A stretch of 5,304 bases of DNA from an uncultured Lachnospiraceae bacterium. Its GTDB lineage: Bacteria; Bacillota; Clostridia; Lachnospirales; Lachnospiraceae. The DNA lies in contig CAMWOK010000221.1 of assembly GCA_947175845.1 (NCBI GenBank), positions 1 to 5,304 on the forward strand, given 5' to 3'. Below the pieces are notes generated by a model. It ran no database searches. It saw nothing but the letters and a program-made list of their open reading frames with translations, and was not told the origin of the DNA. This document shows positions 4,881 to 5,304 of this stretch, piece after piece (position 1 is the first letter of the stretch; every line of letters begins with the position of its first letter). The position numbers and the translations under genes were made by a program.

Positions 4881-5304
4881 TTATGAAATTGTAAATACCT
4901 TTTCCATCACATCCGTCTTTCCTGTCTTCACAATCCTGAAATCCGGGTAGTCGTCGCTGTTTGCCAAAAGTACCGCCGTGGTCGTGCTGTAGCCTGCCGC
5001 CCTGATTTTGGCGATATCAAACGTCATGAGCTTCTGCCCTGTTGTCACCTTATCCCCCGCCGCGACAAAGAGCGCAAATCCATCCCCGTTCATGTTCACG
5101 GTGTCAATCCCGACATGAATCAGCACTTCCATGCCGTCCGGCCCGCTGATTCCCACCGCGTGGCGCGTGTCTGTCACCGAGACAATCTCCCCGTCAAAGG
5201 GCGCCACAACCTCGCCGGTTTCCGGGTCAATTCCCACGCCGTAGACCAGAATCCCGGATGCAAACGTCTCGTCTGGAATCTCCTCCCGGCTGATGATCGT
5301 TCCC
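4881..5304 (-). CDS. PTS glucose-type EIIA domain (partial, N-terminus outside window)
   Basis: This is the C-terminal 140 residues of a glucose/sucrose-family EIIA (Crr-like) domain, ending at TAA 4883-4881. The reading frame is open to the window edge. EIIA accepts phosphate from HPr on a histidine and passes it to an EIIB domain during sugar uptake. Seen directly: the opening PDETFASG segment, the APFDG motif, a first histidine in RHAVGI (visible residue 48), and the phospho-accepting histidine in VLIHVGIDTV (visible residue 63, codon 5117-5115). The 15-residue spacing of the two matches E. coli His75/His90. YSTTTAVLLAN near the end is also typical. An internal GTG at 5237 is not the start, because conserved EIIA sequence continues upstream of it. 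It could be a free ~160-residue EIIA or the tail of an EIICBA permease; the window cannot decide. It lies 32 bp before the HPr gene, presumably in the same operon. Confidence 0.93.
   Translation of the reverse strand, partial: GTIISREEIPDETFASGILVYGVGIDPETGEVVAPFDGEIVSVTDTRHAVGISGPDGMEVLIHVGIDTVNMNGDGFALFVAAGDKVTTGQKLMTFDIAKIRAAGYSTTTAVLLANSDDYPDFRIVKTGKTDVMEKVFTIS

Noticed and set aside
4881..5237. EIIA as a complete 118-residue gene starting at GTG 5237
   Set aside because: Conserved EIIA residues (PDETFASG and following) continue in frame upstream to the window edge, so the GTG is an internal valine codon.

Overview
All genes in the window are on the minus strand, so transcription runs from high to low coordinates. 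Three things point to a Gram-positive Firmicute, most likely a gut Clostridia/Lachnospiraceae-type organism: strong AGGAGG-type ribosome binding sites, a PTS and HPr-type regulatory set, and sites matching the CcpA cre consensus. The taxon is inferred from gene style and is not proven.

Layout in transcription order. (1) 5304-4881: C-terminal part of a glucose-type PTS EIIA domain, cut by the window edge. (2) 4848-4591: an HPr that keeps the PTS His15 but has Lys where the regulatory Ser46 normally sits. (3) 4495-3524: a LacI/GalR-family repressor that looks ScrR-like. (4) 3523-3288: an AT-rich control region with a good sigma-A promoter, two perfect cre-type operators flanking it, and several short repeats around the -35. 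(5) 3287-3054: a 77-residue HPr-fold protein that lacks the PTS histidine but keeps the regulatory serine, so it is Crh-like. (6) 3025-1187: a cytoplasmic GH13 enzyme of the amylosucrase/sucrose hydrolase type (subfamily 4), 28 bp downstream of the Crh-like gene. (7) 1186-1039: a spacer with a strong hairpin and a third operator-like sequence. (8) 1038-61: a second LacI-family repressor, about 70% identical to the first. The last 60 bases hold no recognisable gene.

Working model (inference): this is a locus for uptake and breakdown of a sucrose-like or alpha-glucoside sugar. PTS phosphate would pass through the His15-bearing HPr to EIIA. The Ser-bearing Crh-like protein would act as a CcpA corepressor or another HPr-kinase target, and is itself transcribed from a promoter with two cre-like sites. 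The GH13 enzyme would process the sugar. Two diverged LacI paralogues bracket the Crh-like/GH13 unit and probably regulate it.

The most notable observation is the apparent division of the two classical HPr phosphorylation sites between two neighbouring HPr-fold genes: one has the histidine without the serine, the other the serine without the histidine.
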